Of a stretch of 64,000 nucleotides of DNA, positions 46,772 to 58,382 are shown one piece after another. The DNA is from Neurospora crassa OR74A. Taxonomy: Eukaryota; Ascomycota; Sordariomycetes; Sordariales; Sordariaceae. The position numbers were made by a program, and so were the translations under genes. The notes beneath the pieces were generated by a model that saw nothing but the letters and a program-made list of their open reading frames with translations, was not told the DNA's origin and did not search any database. The DNA is taken from contig NC_026501.1 in the NCBI RefSeq assembly GCF_000182925.2, positions 1,054,001 through 1,118,000 on the forward strand. The letters are read 5' to 3'. Each line of letters starts with the position of its first letter. The first letter of the stretch is position 1.

Positions 46772-46826
46772 CCCGTCCCGGCACCCCGGATTTGGGGATG
46801 CCGGGGAAAGTGGGAAACGGGACGGG
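46772..46826. repeat. GC-rich nested inverted repeat (stem-loop)
   Basis: Outer arms CCCGTCCCG (46772-46780) and CGGGACGGG (46818-46826) match perfectly over 9 bp. Inside them, CCCCGG (46784-46789) pairs with CCGGGG (46801-46806), so a two-tier hairpin with an 11-nt loop is possible. No ORF surrounds it. Confidence 0.75.
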
Positions 46827-48364
46827 GGTAGGTCACTGTACCGGACACCCCACAGTACGGAATAGAGGCAAGAAGGAACTCAAAAACCAAGACATATGGT
46901 AAGCTTGGCTTGGCAGATGGGAGCTTTGATCTTGATGACTGGAGCTCGCATCATGTGAGAAATTCTCCGAGACTGTTTGACGGGTGCTTTAGCGGAAAAT
47001 CTAATGGTTAAAAAAGACAGTGGTTATAGCAAAACATGTCATTGGTTTGCTCACCGGCTCACTTGAAACTAAGGTAGGCTTCATGGTTGAGCACCCCGTC
47101 TCTGGCTCCGGCCTCACCGACCTCGAAACGTAAGATGATGTAGATCAAGGCGATCATCTTCCACCAGGGGCCCCTCCGGACACTGTACTGTGTAATGTAG
47201 TATCAGTCAAAAGGAAGGCCTCGTAGGGCTCGCGGAGATTTTGTAGATGAATGTCAAAGCGATGAGGCTTCCAGACCGCTTGAGACAGCGAGATATGACA
47301 GATGGATGTCGGTCCACGTCGTCGCCGTCGTCTACTACGATGTGAAGCGGTGAAACTCGAGTAGGCCGATAACGGTAAGAAAGAAGGGAAGGATACCTTC
47401 AAATTTCCTGATTCAGAGATGAGCTCGCTCTTCGGATAACTGATAAGCTGACTCCATTCACAATGGAACTGGGCCAATGGGGGGTGAGCCAGAGTCCCAT
47501 AAGGCAGGCGCGAACATCATTGGAGCTGTTGCCGGTGTCGGTGAACAGAAGATAGTAGAGGTAGCCGAGGACTCAAGGGGGGAACTGAATGTGGCTTGCT
47601 TTTTTTTTTAGATTCCTCTCCCCGCACAGCTCGCAGAGGTAGCCGCCTCCAATCTGGTCAGAGACCCATCGCGAGTTCAGTTTGGCAGTTGAGTTTGATG
47701 AGGACAGAGCTGGAGTCTGGCGAGAACTGAAGCTGAGATGGGAAGGCGTGATCATGCACACTGTGTGCCAGCCCTGCGCACTTGACAGCTTCCCTGGTTG
47801 CAGCCGTAAAGGTGCCTGCAAAACAAGCTTTTGGAAGGGATCCACATTGACCCCCTGTTTTTTGAGTGGGGCCAGGACAAGCAGATGGAAGGACTTGAGT
47901 TGGGCGCCGAGGCAGGCAAGGACGCGCCAAATCGGAACGCACAACAACTCAAAACACCTGAACCTGGAGGAGAATCATTCAATAGCAAAAGATGGAAGAA
48001 GTCACAAGCAGCCATTCCTGTCATCACTTCAGTTCAGTTGGAACAACAAGTCGCTTCTTGTGGCGCTTTTCCACATCCGCACTGCTCGCTCGCTTCACTC
48101 TCATCTTTCCGCCCACTCCTCGTCTCGCGTCCACTACCTCGTTCTCACCCAACATGACGCATATCCATCTCGGGCGGTGATCCAAATCACTGCAGTGGCT
48201 TCCGCTCCCTTCTAGTGCCCGCTCTCCATTTCCCCGAAACATCTCCTTTGAGGCAGACACGACATGACACGACACCATCGTCCACACATATGCCTTATCG
48301 TCGAGCTATTGTTGGCAACGCCGTCCACATCATCGCCACCGCGAACACAACTCGGCAGCACTAC

Positions 48365-48424
48365 CCCCTGGCCGTTTGAGATCGATCATCTAGGCCCCTG
48401 AGATCCCCTGAGGTCCCCTGAGCA
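48365..48424. promoter_or_regulatory. phased CCCCTG array (STRE-like)
   Basis: CCCCTG occurs at 48365, 48395, 48405 and 48415; the last three are CCCCTGAG units exactly 10 bp apart and the first is 30 bp away, all on one helical face. CCCCT is the stress-response element read by Msn2/4-type zinc fingers in fungi. Binding here is inference. Confidence 0.4.
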
Positions 48425-51400
48425 TCGCCCAGTCACAGCTTTGGGCGGTCGGAATCGATCGGGCAGCATCCAGAAGGTTGAGCGTTTCCAGGGCACCCAC
48501 AGCTTACCACCATCAACAATCCACAATCATGTTCAACGCGCCAAGTTGGCTTCGCGATCTGAAGGTTGTCAAAGCGCGAGCTCCTACACTACACAGTACA
48601 CACACCAGGACACGGGATGACGTCAAGCACATCAAGTAACAGCTTCACGCTACGAGTTGATGCTTGGCGCAACAACCAAGCGCCGTCAACGACATTCGTT
48701 CACGAAAACAGGCACTTAAAGCGACTCACATGGTGGTGAAGACTGACCAGATCAGACGGGTGTGCTAGTATTCAGAGATTGTTGCTTCAACGCTGAGCGT
48801 TTCCTGTCCGTCTTTCCACATGCGCTCATACAACGCACGAGTTTCGAGACAATGTGCCACAGGCAAACTCCACCGATGGCCTCGATCGACTCCACCGGCC
48901 ATGCGATGAGGCTTTTCAGATTTTCAGCCCTGGCAACACATCCCGTTGGGCCCACACTGTTCAAACACGCTCGGCGGAACTCGCCCTTCGGCATTTCAGC
49001 CCAGACGAGAAAATTTCCTTCGCCAGCAGCCTCAAATGAACAAGCACAAGCCCCTGAACATCGAATATGGGCAAGGTTAGATTCGAGGCGGCATTGATTG
49101 TCAGAGTCAACGACATCAGCGCCAAGACATATGCAACGTTCGCTTCAGCAGTATTAGGGAGGAAGGTGACAAGGTCTGACAGCAAAAAGAGGATGAACCA
49201 GAGGGTGGTTGCCAAACATAGACCACGGGCCCGTCACCGCCAGGTCGGCTTTGGGTTCGGACGCCGAAGTTGCTGTGGTGCCCAATGTCAGAACCTATTG
49301 CACGCACTGACACTTCTGGCAAGCCAATCCCCAGGCGACATTTAGAATCCCGTCGAGTCATCCGAAAAGGGCAACAGTCGAGGAATGGAAGGCCGACGAC
49401 AAAGCAACCTCGCAGGCCACATCGTCCAGAACCAATAACCTTTTCCTCACCCATATTCAAAATCCCTGGGAAGGGCAATAAAAAAGAAAAAAAAGGCAAC
49501 AACAACTTGGAGGTGGGGGGAGGTCTTGCAAGGTAAACCAAAGTAACCAGCCAGGTCTCTTGCGCCTGCAAATTTCAGGCAGTCATGAGGTGTCTGTTTA
49601 ACCAAGACTGGCTAGGAGATGGCTGTCACAATCCGTCATATTCCGGTAGAAACCTCCACACCTGCGCGGGCGTAAACAGTGTCGGTTTACAGTACGTTGT
49701 GATAGCGGTTTCTTGCGCGGCTCAGTCCTTAGTTCGGTCTTTGCCGTTCCTGGCTGCTGCAAAGCGGCATCCTCATTAGTGTCTACGCCATTTCAAGTTG
49801 AGTAATTTCGAGAAGCGTTCTGGAACGTTTCGGTCCCGATTCCGGCCGAGGTGTGTTGTCAGTTGGCCGCCATGACCGCTACTCAGGACCAAAGAAGAAG
49901 CTGCTGCGAATGGCGAATGCGTCAACCTTGGGTATGGTATAAGGCACATCGTTCGCTGGACCATCAAATTCAACCATCACCTGTACGTCTGTTCGGGTAC
50001 ACCAAACGTCCACAAATTCTAATTTTTTTATTTTATTTTTTTCTTTTGAATAAAAACCTGCGAACAAAACGATTGTGTACACAGCGAGCGAACACCTCGT
50101 TATTTCTGCTATATCGCTTAAGCCTTCGGCAGGAAAAAGCAACGAGCTTGCGGTGATCGGTAAATGATCCAATTAGGAACAGCATTCACTTATCCTGGAC
50201 GAATCACCAGATCTATCTCGAGTCTAGCTACGGTATCACCCCAAGATACACTCATAGCCGTGAACGGGGTCACCCACCTGTTGTGGGCCAGGGCTTATCG
50301 ACATCGATGATCTCGATTTTCGGGATTCGTGTGGATAACATCTTTCTTTTTCTTACAGCCAAGTACTCTGTTTACCTTTGGGGCATAATCCTGCACTTAT
50401 GCATACCGTCGTTTGCACGACAATATGACCCGCAATAAGTTTCATGTCTTCACCATTTCTGTTGATGTCGTTGACATTGATCAGTGACGATACATGTCAA
50501 GCACGAGCACGTCACCGGGTTCCATGACTATGTATAAGACATTCCAAACTTTCAAGACGACGCTCCTTCCGGTATCGATCTCATGGAGTCTCGTGGAATT
50601 CTGAAGTACCAATCCTGCTTGTCAGCGCGTTCAAAAATCATCGAGACGAACAAAGTCGTGATGACGATGATTTTATCGCCCCCTGCCTAGCACCCCGGTT
50701 CTTCGTCCAACAACGTTGCATCAATCCACCTAGCCAGTGGCCCACTCTGGTAAGGTACAGTACATTACGATCCAGCTTTCGACAAGCCTTTTCCTACGTA
50801 GCCTCTTCAGAGATCACTTTTGCAAGCGCGAGAGACATTGCCCGTTCTAGCCTAGTGAGTTTGTGGTGATCAGCGAGACGAGGCTCAGAGGGGTTCAAGA
50901 ACGAAGGGAAAGAAAAAGAAAAGAAACAAGATGTTTGAAGGTGAGTTCTCTGCTTCACCATCGACTTGTGAGAGTTTGGGTCGAATCGCAAGGCGACAAT
51001 TACTGGGGAGCAATTGAACACGAACAGTATCTCTATGCTTGAGCACTGATTCGTATGCTGTTGGGCTAGGCCCTGTCGAAAAACTTGTTCACTGAAGTTT
51101 TCATCAGTGAGCGCTCGCTATTCAAGCTTGGCTGATGGATGAGCTTCGACATGTACAAAGTCGGATGTTGGCTGTTATGGTGAACTCCGATTGTAGTGCG
51201 AAGTATCTCCTAACTTCCACCTGTCTCCGCAGTGGGGCTGGGCAGGCACATTGGACAATTGACATTACTCTGATATGCGACAGCAGCAGAAATGGCTTCC
51301 GAGTATACAATTCTTCGGCGGGCACGTTTCATAGCAAAACGAGGTTTTCGAGAGGATCCAGCATCAATGAAGAAAACCTCCCTTGTTGGGGATAAGTGCA

Positions 51401-51483
51401 TCGTGTGGGGTATGGCAACAAAACTTCAAAAGCTCAAGTACAAGAACCCGAAGCTGGCCGAGTGACGGCAAGTGGGCACGGAT

Positions 51484-51507
51484 GAGAGTTGGAGAGTTGG
51501 AGAGTTG
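51484..51507. repeat. 8-bp tandem repeat (GAGAGTTG)3
   Basis: Three consecutive copies in non-coding DNA. Confidence 0.85.
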
Positions 51508-53161
51508 GGGTACCGGCTGGTCTTCGAAGAATTTTGGATGATGGCTCTCAAATCACGATCAGGGTTAATCGAGGTAAAACGCTGAGCATACCCAACCCCA
51601 CGCATCTGTCCCATTCGAGAACGATACACAACAGGTCCGTCGCCTTTCCCATCCCTAACAGATATCAGTTTCTATTGACCCTAGCCGGCAATCTTCATGA
51701 TCGATCCGTTGCGGCTCTAGGCAATGGACCAGTTGGCAGCAGACAAAAGCTCCAGTGCCAGGTCAAAACCGAGATCTTCGACTACACTACAGATAAGAAA
51801 TAACAGGGTCGTCGAACAAGGGATTTTACGAGCAGTTTCCATAATGGGAGTGAGATTTCATCCCCTCGTCATCTAAACGTCGAGGTACATTACACTACAC
51901 AGCGATCCAAGTAGAGTACAGAGCAGCAGCTCGCTCCAAAAGTGCTCCGCATATACCCACAAGGCGGGAATGTCAGCAACGTACAGCGGTCGCCGAATCC
52001 ACCAGCAGATGGGCTTACAGGTACACAGTCGACACACTGTCCCTTCGGTACAGGGTCCTCTATCAGGTACGTACACGGTACATCGAGACCTACCTCTACC
52101 CGGTGTACAGATCATTGTTTAAAAGTTAACTAGCGCAATACTTTGCAACATCTTTCGACGAGGGAGAGGGCAAGGAATTCCAGTATTACTATTGGTTTGA
52201 ACGTCCGCAAAGCCAGGCCAAGACCAGCGAGCGCATCGAAACTTGACTCCATCCAGAGCGAGCAACAACGGACCAGACGCTGTTACTCCAGGATGCCCGC
52301 CTGACAGCCTGAAGGTGGTAAAATAGAGTAAGTACCTTTAGTTACTGTACCCCGGTACTGCAAGGACTCATTGATGCAAACGCCCATGTTGTGCAAGCCT
52401 TCTGGAAGCCAAGCTTTCAGATCTTGTATGATATGAGGGTGCCAGCAAATGCAAAGCCCATTTCTTACGAGTCGAATGGTCTACCTCAACCTGTTGCATG
52501 TACTCCCTTGTCAGGGGAGTAGTAGAGGTAACTGGAGGGTAACTGGAGGACATCTGGACGAAAACCCACCCGCAGGCTCGGACGAGAGAACGAGCCGACC
52601 GTTGAATTGCCTTGGATGCTACCCGCGCCGCGCTGCGAGGGCTTGGAGCCCGAGAGAAAGTATCCCACTGTTTTGTGCACGGTGGTAGGGACAAAGCCCC
52701 CGGTCTGGTAGGCACCACCTCGCTAAATCCCTTTTACGGAGACTCCATCGCCGCTGTCTTGACCACTCGATGTTCGATAATCCTAGCGTGTCCCATTAAT
52801 AATCCTCGAGTCAGTCCCGACCAGGGCTTATGCTCATCCCATTCTTCTTCTTCAAGTACGCACTTGCAGACCAACTGTACCTTGCCCTTGTCCTTGGTTT
52901 CTTTTGGAATCTCGTTTTCGTTTATATATCTACTGCTAGCCCCTCGTTCTCTGAGCTACTATCACTTACAACTCAGCCTGGAAGTCTTGCAGTTACCCCT
53001 CCACAAAGTTGGACGACTAACAACTATCTTACCTAAACATACGCCAAGAGATTCACTGACATCCTTTCGACGACCCATCTAATCGGCCAACAACCAAACA
53101 ACAAGGAGCTCCACCACCTCACCCATCTTCCTGCTCTTCACAACAGTTGATCACATCCACA

Positions 53162-54337
53162 ATGGAAGGCTTACCCACCCCACCGAACGAGGAGCACCTC
53201 AAAACGCAGGCTCCAAAGAGAACACACTCCAACTCCAAGGTTGTCAAGCCAGTACACCGCGGCGGCTCAAAACGCACCAGCGCACATGGACACCCTCAGT
53301 CCCCATCAATAGACAGCCACAGCCACAGCCATTCAGTTGGCGATGGGAGGCATAAGAGAGTGTGGAAGGCCTGTGAGAGGTGTAGAATGAAGAAGACCAA
53401 GGTAAATACGGGAGATTTCGAGGATTGAGCAACAGCTTGGTGCTGACATGTCTCGCCCAGTGTGATGGAGAGTTCCCCTGCAAGAGGTGTAAGGACGACG
53501 GCCTAGTATGTACCGCCGGGACCAGGAAGAAGACCGAGTACAAGCAATTGCCCAGAGGGTATGTGAATGTGATAGAACAAGCCGTGTTACTCAGGACATT
53601 GATTAACATGTTCAAACAGGTACGCTGAGGTGTTGGAAAACACGCAGTTTGCTCTCATCGCCACAGTCCACAAGCTTTATGCCATGGTACGGAGCGGGCA
53701 ACAATGGGACCTTGGTGAGCCGGAGCTCAACGACCGTGGCCAACCCGTCATTCACAACATTGCTTCCAAGCTTGGCTGCATCCGACCCAACAGCGATATG
53801 GACCTTCCTGTGCATTCCATCTTCCCTGAGGACGAGGCAGGTCTCGCCGAGCTCGCTAGACAGTTGGAGGAGCAGCAGAAGGCCAACGCCGCGAACAACA
53901 GCAGCAGCAACAACAAGCAGGACCGCGACTCAAGTAGAACCGACCGTGCCAGCTCATCAGAAGTCGACCACTCGGACTTTGAAGACTACCGCAAGACTTT
54001 CAACAACGGCACTGCCGTTACCATGTCACCCGCAAGCCTCAGCTACGGTGATTTCGACATCGCCACAGCTACCCCTACTGATTCATTCCCCAGCCAGTCT
54101 CCTGTCGTGCCGCCTACCACTTTTCCGGCGACATGGCTCAGCCGTCCGACTTCGATGGACTTCTCAGCCCCGGATAATCTATCGTATCTCAGCATGGAGA
54201 TGTTGAACCAGGGCCTTTACGAGTCCAACTTTGGCACCATCAAGCCCCACGTACTTTCGTGTCCTAACCCCGAGGTCATGATGGGAATGGGTGATCCGAT
54301 GATGTACTCGGGCTACGACGCCGACCTGCGAATGTAA
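53162..54337 (+). CDS. Zn2Cys6 binuclear-cluster transcription factor
   Basis: A 351-residue fungal-specific transcription factor, likely nuclear. Three exons: 53162-53401, 53461-53558 and 53620-54337, with donors GTAAAT and GTATGT and acceptors CCAG and ACAG. The zinc cluster is CX2CX6CX5CX2CX6C with Cys at 71, 74, 81, 87, 90 and 97 (KACERCRMKKTK then CDGEFPCKRCKDDGLVC), split by intron 1 after Lys80. The N-terminus is basic with a Ser/His repeat. Right after the cluster, YAEVLENTQFALIATVHKLY and GEPELNDRGQPVIHNIA form a conserved-looking block; then come an Asn/Ser/Gln stretch and a Ser/Pro/Met-rich C-terminus that could activate transcription. It lacks the large fungal middle-homology domain. 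The target is unknown. It sits alone in a gene desert, as developmental regulators often do. Confidence 0.9.
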
Positions 54338-56233
54338 GCGATCGATGCATTCGGTATTATTCCGGCGTAAATACCCTGGTACAGAACAACCAACTCGACA
54401 ACTCGATATACACGCACATACGGACATGCACTACGGTGCATCACTACAATCAGTACATGGCATCATGGAATCGGGGTTAACGAAAATGGCTACACAAGCG
54501 ACTCTCGGGTTTCAAAACAGTTCATTGGGTGGATCGGACAATTTGCTTAGGGGTTTCGGCAATACGGAGCAAGGCAGCATTTGCAAAAGGCGTATCAACA
54601 GACAAGGGGAACAACAACCAAATGGAGGGGTAGCTCGCCGTGATGATTTTTCATCAAGCACCGCAGCACAAGAGCAAACCTTTTTCACTTCTCTCTCTCT
54701 TTTCTCTCCTAGAGCTAGAGAGAGTTATCTTTCATTACCACTCATTCCAATTGGCGGCAAGGAGTTTATGGTGCACGTTGGTGGGTTGTGTGGCTTGGCT
54801 TCGCATTTTCAGGGAGAGATTGGGCTTTGTTGGCTTTTTGGCTTATACAGGTGTTGGATTTTGGGCGGGTATTGGTCGGTTGGTAACCTGGGTTTGGGGG
54901 TGTTGGTTGGCTCTTTTTTTTTTATTTTGTTCTGAATGCATTGCATGGCTACTTTACCTTGCTTATCCTTGAAGGATGGTCAATGTCAGCAAGCCCGAAC
55001 GGGGTCTTTTTTCCTCGCCGTCTTCGCCTTTTCCAGGGTCTCACGCAGGTTGGGGGGGAAAACCCACAGTCACACAACAAGTCGGTGGTTTCAAGTTACC
55101 GGACGCCGAGATTTGTTTCCTGCGTGTCTCCATAAGCGAGATGTTTAGTCACTTTTGCATTCAGTAGAGATACAACGATGCTGCGTACCTGCAGCTACGA
55201 ATACAGCAGCGAAGTTTAACATCTCGGATTTACCAAAGTCTTGTTCACTTTGCTATTTACATAATCCTGCGTCTCGGAAGTAATCTGAGAAGCTGATTTT
55301 GCATAATTACCTCTACAGTCTTCGGTAATTGGTTGGGTCCGCCTTCACAAATACATTCGCCCATCCATCCTTCGGCGTTAACACAAATGTACCCTGCTTA
55401 TTGCGCACCATTCCTGCTTCTATGCAAGTCAGCACAGCTCAGCGCACTCAGGGTCCATTCAGACACGACCTGCATTTGAGTGAGTCACTACGGGCATACA
55501 CTGTGTACCGAGTTGTTGAATCGGACACAAGTACATGACAAGCGCCGCAAGTCCTAGGACATTGAGTGAGCCCATTGTATCATCAGTGCACTTTACTACG
55601 CAGTCAGTATGCATAACAAGTAAGAAAGAGCGAAACCTCATTGCGCACAACAACAACGGAGCTAGATTCCGCAATGAATCAAGATACGTACTAGTGCGTA
55701 ATGATAAACTCCCGTCCTTTGCACGAATGTGTGATCACCATGGTAGATAGACAAGGCTGTGTGTGGTACGTGTAATGGTAGTTGGCAGTGGCGCCGCAGT
55801 GATGATATCAAGATTACACTACACTACACACTACAGTGCCATAGATTCAAGTGTGGGTGGGTGGGTAGCAATTGCACGATCTGATTATCCTTGATCGCCA
55901 TGACGCCAAGAAAAAAACTCGGTTGTGGTAGATGATCTTCACTCGATATCATCAATCCTCTTCAGCTTGATTATGATTTCTACACTTGGTAGGTTGGAAT
56001 AAAATCCTGGAAATGAAGCCCATTGAGGCAAAGGTTGAACCAAAAGGTCACAAAAAAAAATCACCCGGACGAGGCACAGTGAAAAAGCCACGAGCATGTG
56101 TTGCGTACATGGTATGTGTATGTGGGGGCGGCAGGCACAGAAGGCAGCAGTTACCGTTGAAATCGAACAGAGTTAAGTGATGATGGACCATGTTCACCAT
56201 CAGCAAGCATTCAAGCCATCGCCGTCCATGTTG

Positions 56234-56258
<25 letters not shown>
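56234..56258. repeat. (CA)12 microsatellite
   Basis: Perfect CA dinucleotide run, followed by further interrupted CA units to about 56280. Confidence 0.9.
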
Positions 56259-56265
<7 letters not shown>

Positions 56266-56796
56266 AAAAAGACACACACAAGGTCTTTTGTGCCTTGCTT
56301 TGCCGCTGCTCGCTGCTCGGTCAAGTTGTCCATCCATCCATTTATCCTACCGAGCCTACCTATGGAGAAAGTAGTATAGGGCGGTGGTTACTCAGCGGCG
56401 GGAGTGAGAACAACACAAATCCCTTGTGTATTGCCTGCGTACACTACATTATACACTATAACACTGCCTTCAAACCTCCTCGGACGGACACGCATGTCCG
56501 GACCTTTTGTTACCGCGGCGGCGTTCTAGAATTTGTAGTGTATCTGGATTGGGGAATCCTTGCCCCCCCCACGTCCTCAAAAAGGATTATTTCGAAATAG
56601 TGTAGTGTAGGTTCATGGACCCTTGCGTCGGATCCTTCCTTCAGCACAGACAGACCAAGGGGGGGGACCCAAATTCCTGGGTGAGTTAGAACAGTGCAAA
56701 AGTTGCACGACACGTGTGGCTGTGAGGACCGAGACAGACAGCGAGATAGATCTTGTGATGTGAGCAAGCTGAGTCAGTTGAGGATCGTGCAGTGGT

Positions 56797-56797
<1 letters not shown>

Positions 56798-56836
<39 letters not shown>
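56798..56836. repeat. T39 homopolymer
   Basis: Uninterrupted run of 39 T, the longest homopolymer in the window. No element body or target-site duplication is visible around it. Confidence 0.9.
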
Positions 56837-56841
<5 letters not shown>

Positions 56842-58326
56842 TCAGGGACGGCCCATGGTGATATACTGCTTGACGTGGCTTGGGGGGGTTTTGTCAGAGA
56901 CAGGATTCCACTTCACTTGGGAAGAACCTAAGGGTCTGGCCGCCTGGCGTGCTTGATAAGTGGGTCCTAGGTATACATACTATGTATGGTCTTGAGGAGG
57001 ATGGGGAGGTTCAGTTCCTGGACTGCTGAATGCGAATACATGTATAGAAAGAAACAAGACATGTGGAAGTGCTCATCTTCCACATTCATAAAAAAAAAAA
57101 GTCTCGTTACTCCAGTCGTCCACTTGTCGTCGTCGTCGTTGTCCATCCAAAAAGTAACCTAGGAACGCGCATCATGCAACCCAACCAACGTTCCGTCTCG
57201 GGAAACGGAGTTTGAGCACTGTCCGCTGTCCCGTCTCCCGTGTAAGTGGTAGTGCGCGTTAGCGCCTTCTGGCCGAATTCCCGGGTTGCGACTGGGTCGT
57301 CTGCCCGCCCCCGTCCGTGCCCTGCGATCGGGCTGCCACCTAGTTCCAACCTGCCTAACACCCGACGGACGCCCAGCAAATTCAACATAATGGGAAGAAT
57401 GACGGAATCCCATGACAAATGTGCGACGGGACACCAGCAGGGAAAAAAAAAGCAATGAAGAAAAACTCTGTTTTTTTCCTCCAAATTCGGGTGGTGCACC
57501 CAGAAAATGGGCATGACAAATGCCAACCACTCAAGATTTTTATTGCTGACATATCAAAGGAACCTAAGCAGGCATGACGGGAAGAAAACTGTGGGACCCT
57601 CTGCCACGCGTGCGGTCGGTGGATGGACGGTGACGGGCCGGCCAGCGGGCGATTGATTGCTTGGGGGGAGCGGGCATCCATGTTGGGGTTTGGTTTGGGT
57701 GTGTGGAGTAGTTTAGGTTCAGTTGCGATTGCGGGATGAACTGCCGCACGGGCATCGGAAATAACACCGGTCATCACTGCAGCGAACCTAAAATCCGTTT
57801 GACGAATTTATGTAGTGAATTGTGGCAGACAGGCAGGCAGGCAGTCAGCAGCGTTCCAGACAATATAATGTTGAAAGAACAATATTCTCGGCATGACTCC
57901 TACCCGGTACACAATGAGGGATGAGGGATAAGAGAGCATAAAAATTTTACTCAAATGAATATGGCTCAGGGAGCTGGGATTGATGGGACCCCATCCCCGA
58001 CCCTTCTTTTCGCAACAGTATGTACTATGCAAGTGTCTCATTCACCAATCATTTTGTCGTCCTGTTGGTCCTGTGCCATCAAAAGATTTCATCCATCGGC
58101 TCCTGGGCTTGGATCTCACCGAGTCTTTGGCGTGTCGAATGATATTGCTCGATAAATGCCCTAGCTTCAGGGACCATGTCTAAACTACTGCGACATCTGG
58201 GTAGGTAAACCCCTCCATTGTTTCATGGCCAAGGAAATAAAACGGGATTGAACCGAGGTACGTTCGTGACAGCACAGCTTCGGCTATTTTCCTGGTCTGT
58301 CAACAATCTGATGCAAAAAATTGATA

Positions 58327-58382
58327 CAAAGAGAAAAAAAAAAAGAAAAAAAAAGAAAAAAAGAAAACAAAAAAAAAAAAAA
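58327..58382. repeat. A-rich polypurine tract
   Basis: About 56 bases of A with scattered G and one C on the plus strand. Confidence 0.85.

Larger units (their letters stand above)
43224..53161. other. 9.9-kb gene-poor region upstream of the Zn2Cys6 factor
   Basis: I could not support any protein gene, tRNA or 5S rRNA. Frames up to about 177 codons (47682-48215, TTG start) have no domain and no conserved-looking composition. Notable items are a T18 run (44597-44614), a GC-rich nested palindrome (46772-46826), a 10-bp-phased CCCCTG array (48365-48424), an 8-bp tandem repeat (51484-51507) and TAGGTA elements (44388, 44977, 45080). The right end (about 52800-53161) probably holds the leader of the factor gene. 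Confidence 0.5.

Noticed and set aside
47682-48215. 177-codon open frame in the 43-53 kb gap
   Set aside because: Begins with TTG, lacks domain signatures, and competes with equally long frames on the opposite strand.
49116-49571. 151-codon minus-strand frame with a hydrophobic start
   Set aside because: The hydrophobic part comes from simple pyrimidine-rich DNA; nothing conserved is seen.
43224-53161. Heterochromatic, RIP-mutated transposon relic
   Set aside because: The DNA is not TpA-rich, has normal CpA content by eye, and shows no coding remnants or terminal repeats of a mobile element.
56798-56836. Poly(T) run as the tail of a minus-strand retroposed copy
   Set aside because: No element body, internal promoter boxes or flanking target-site duplication could be found on either side.
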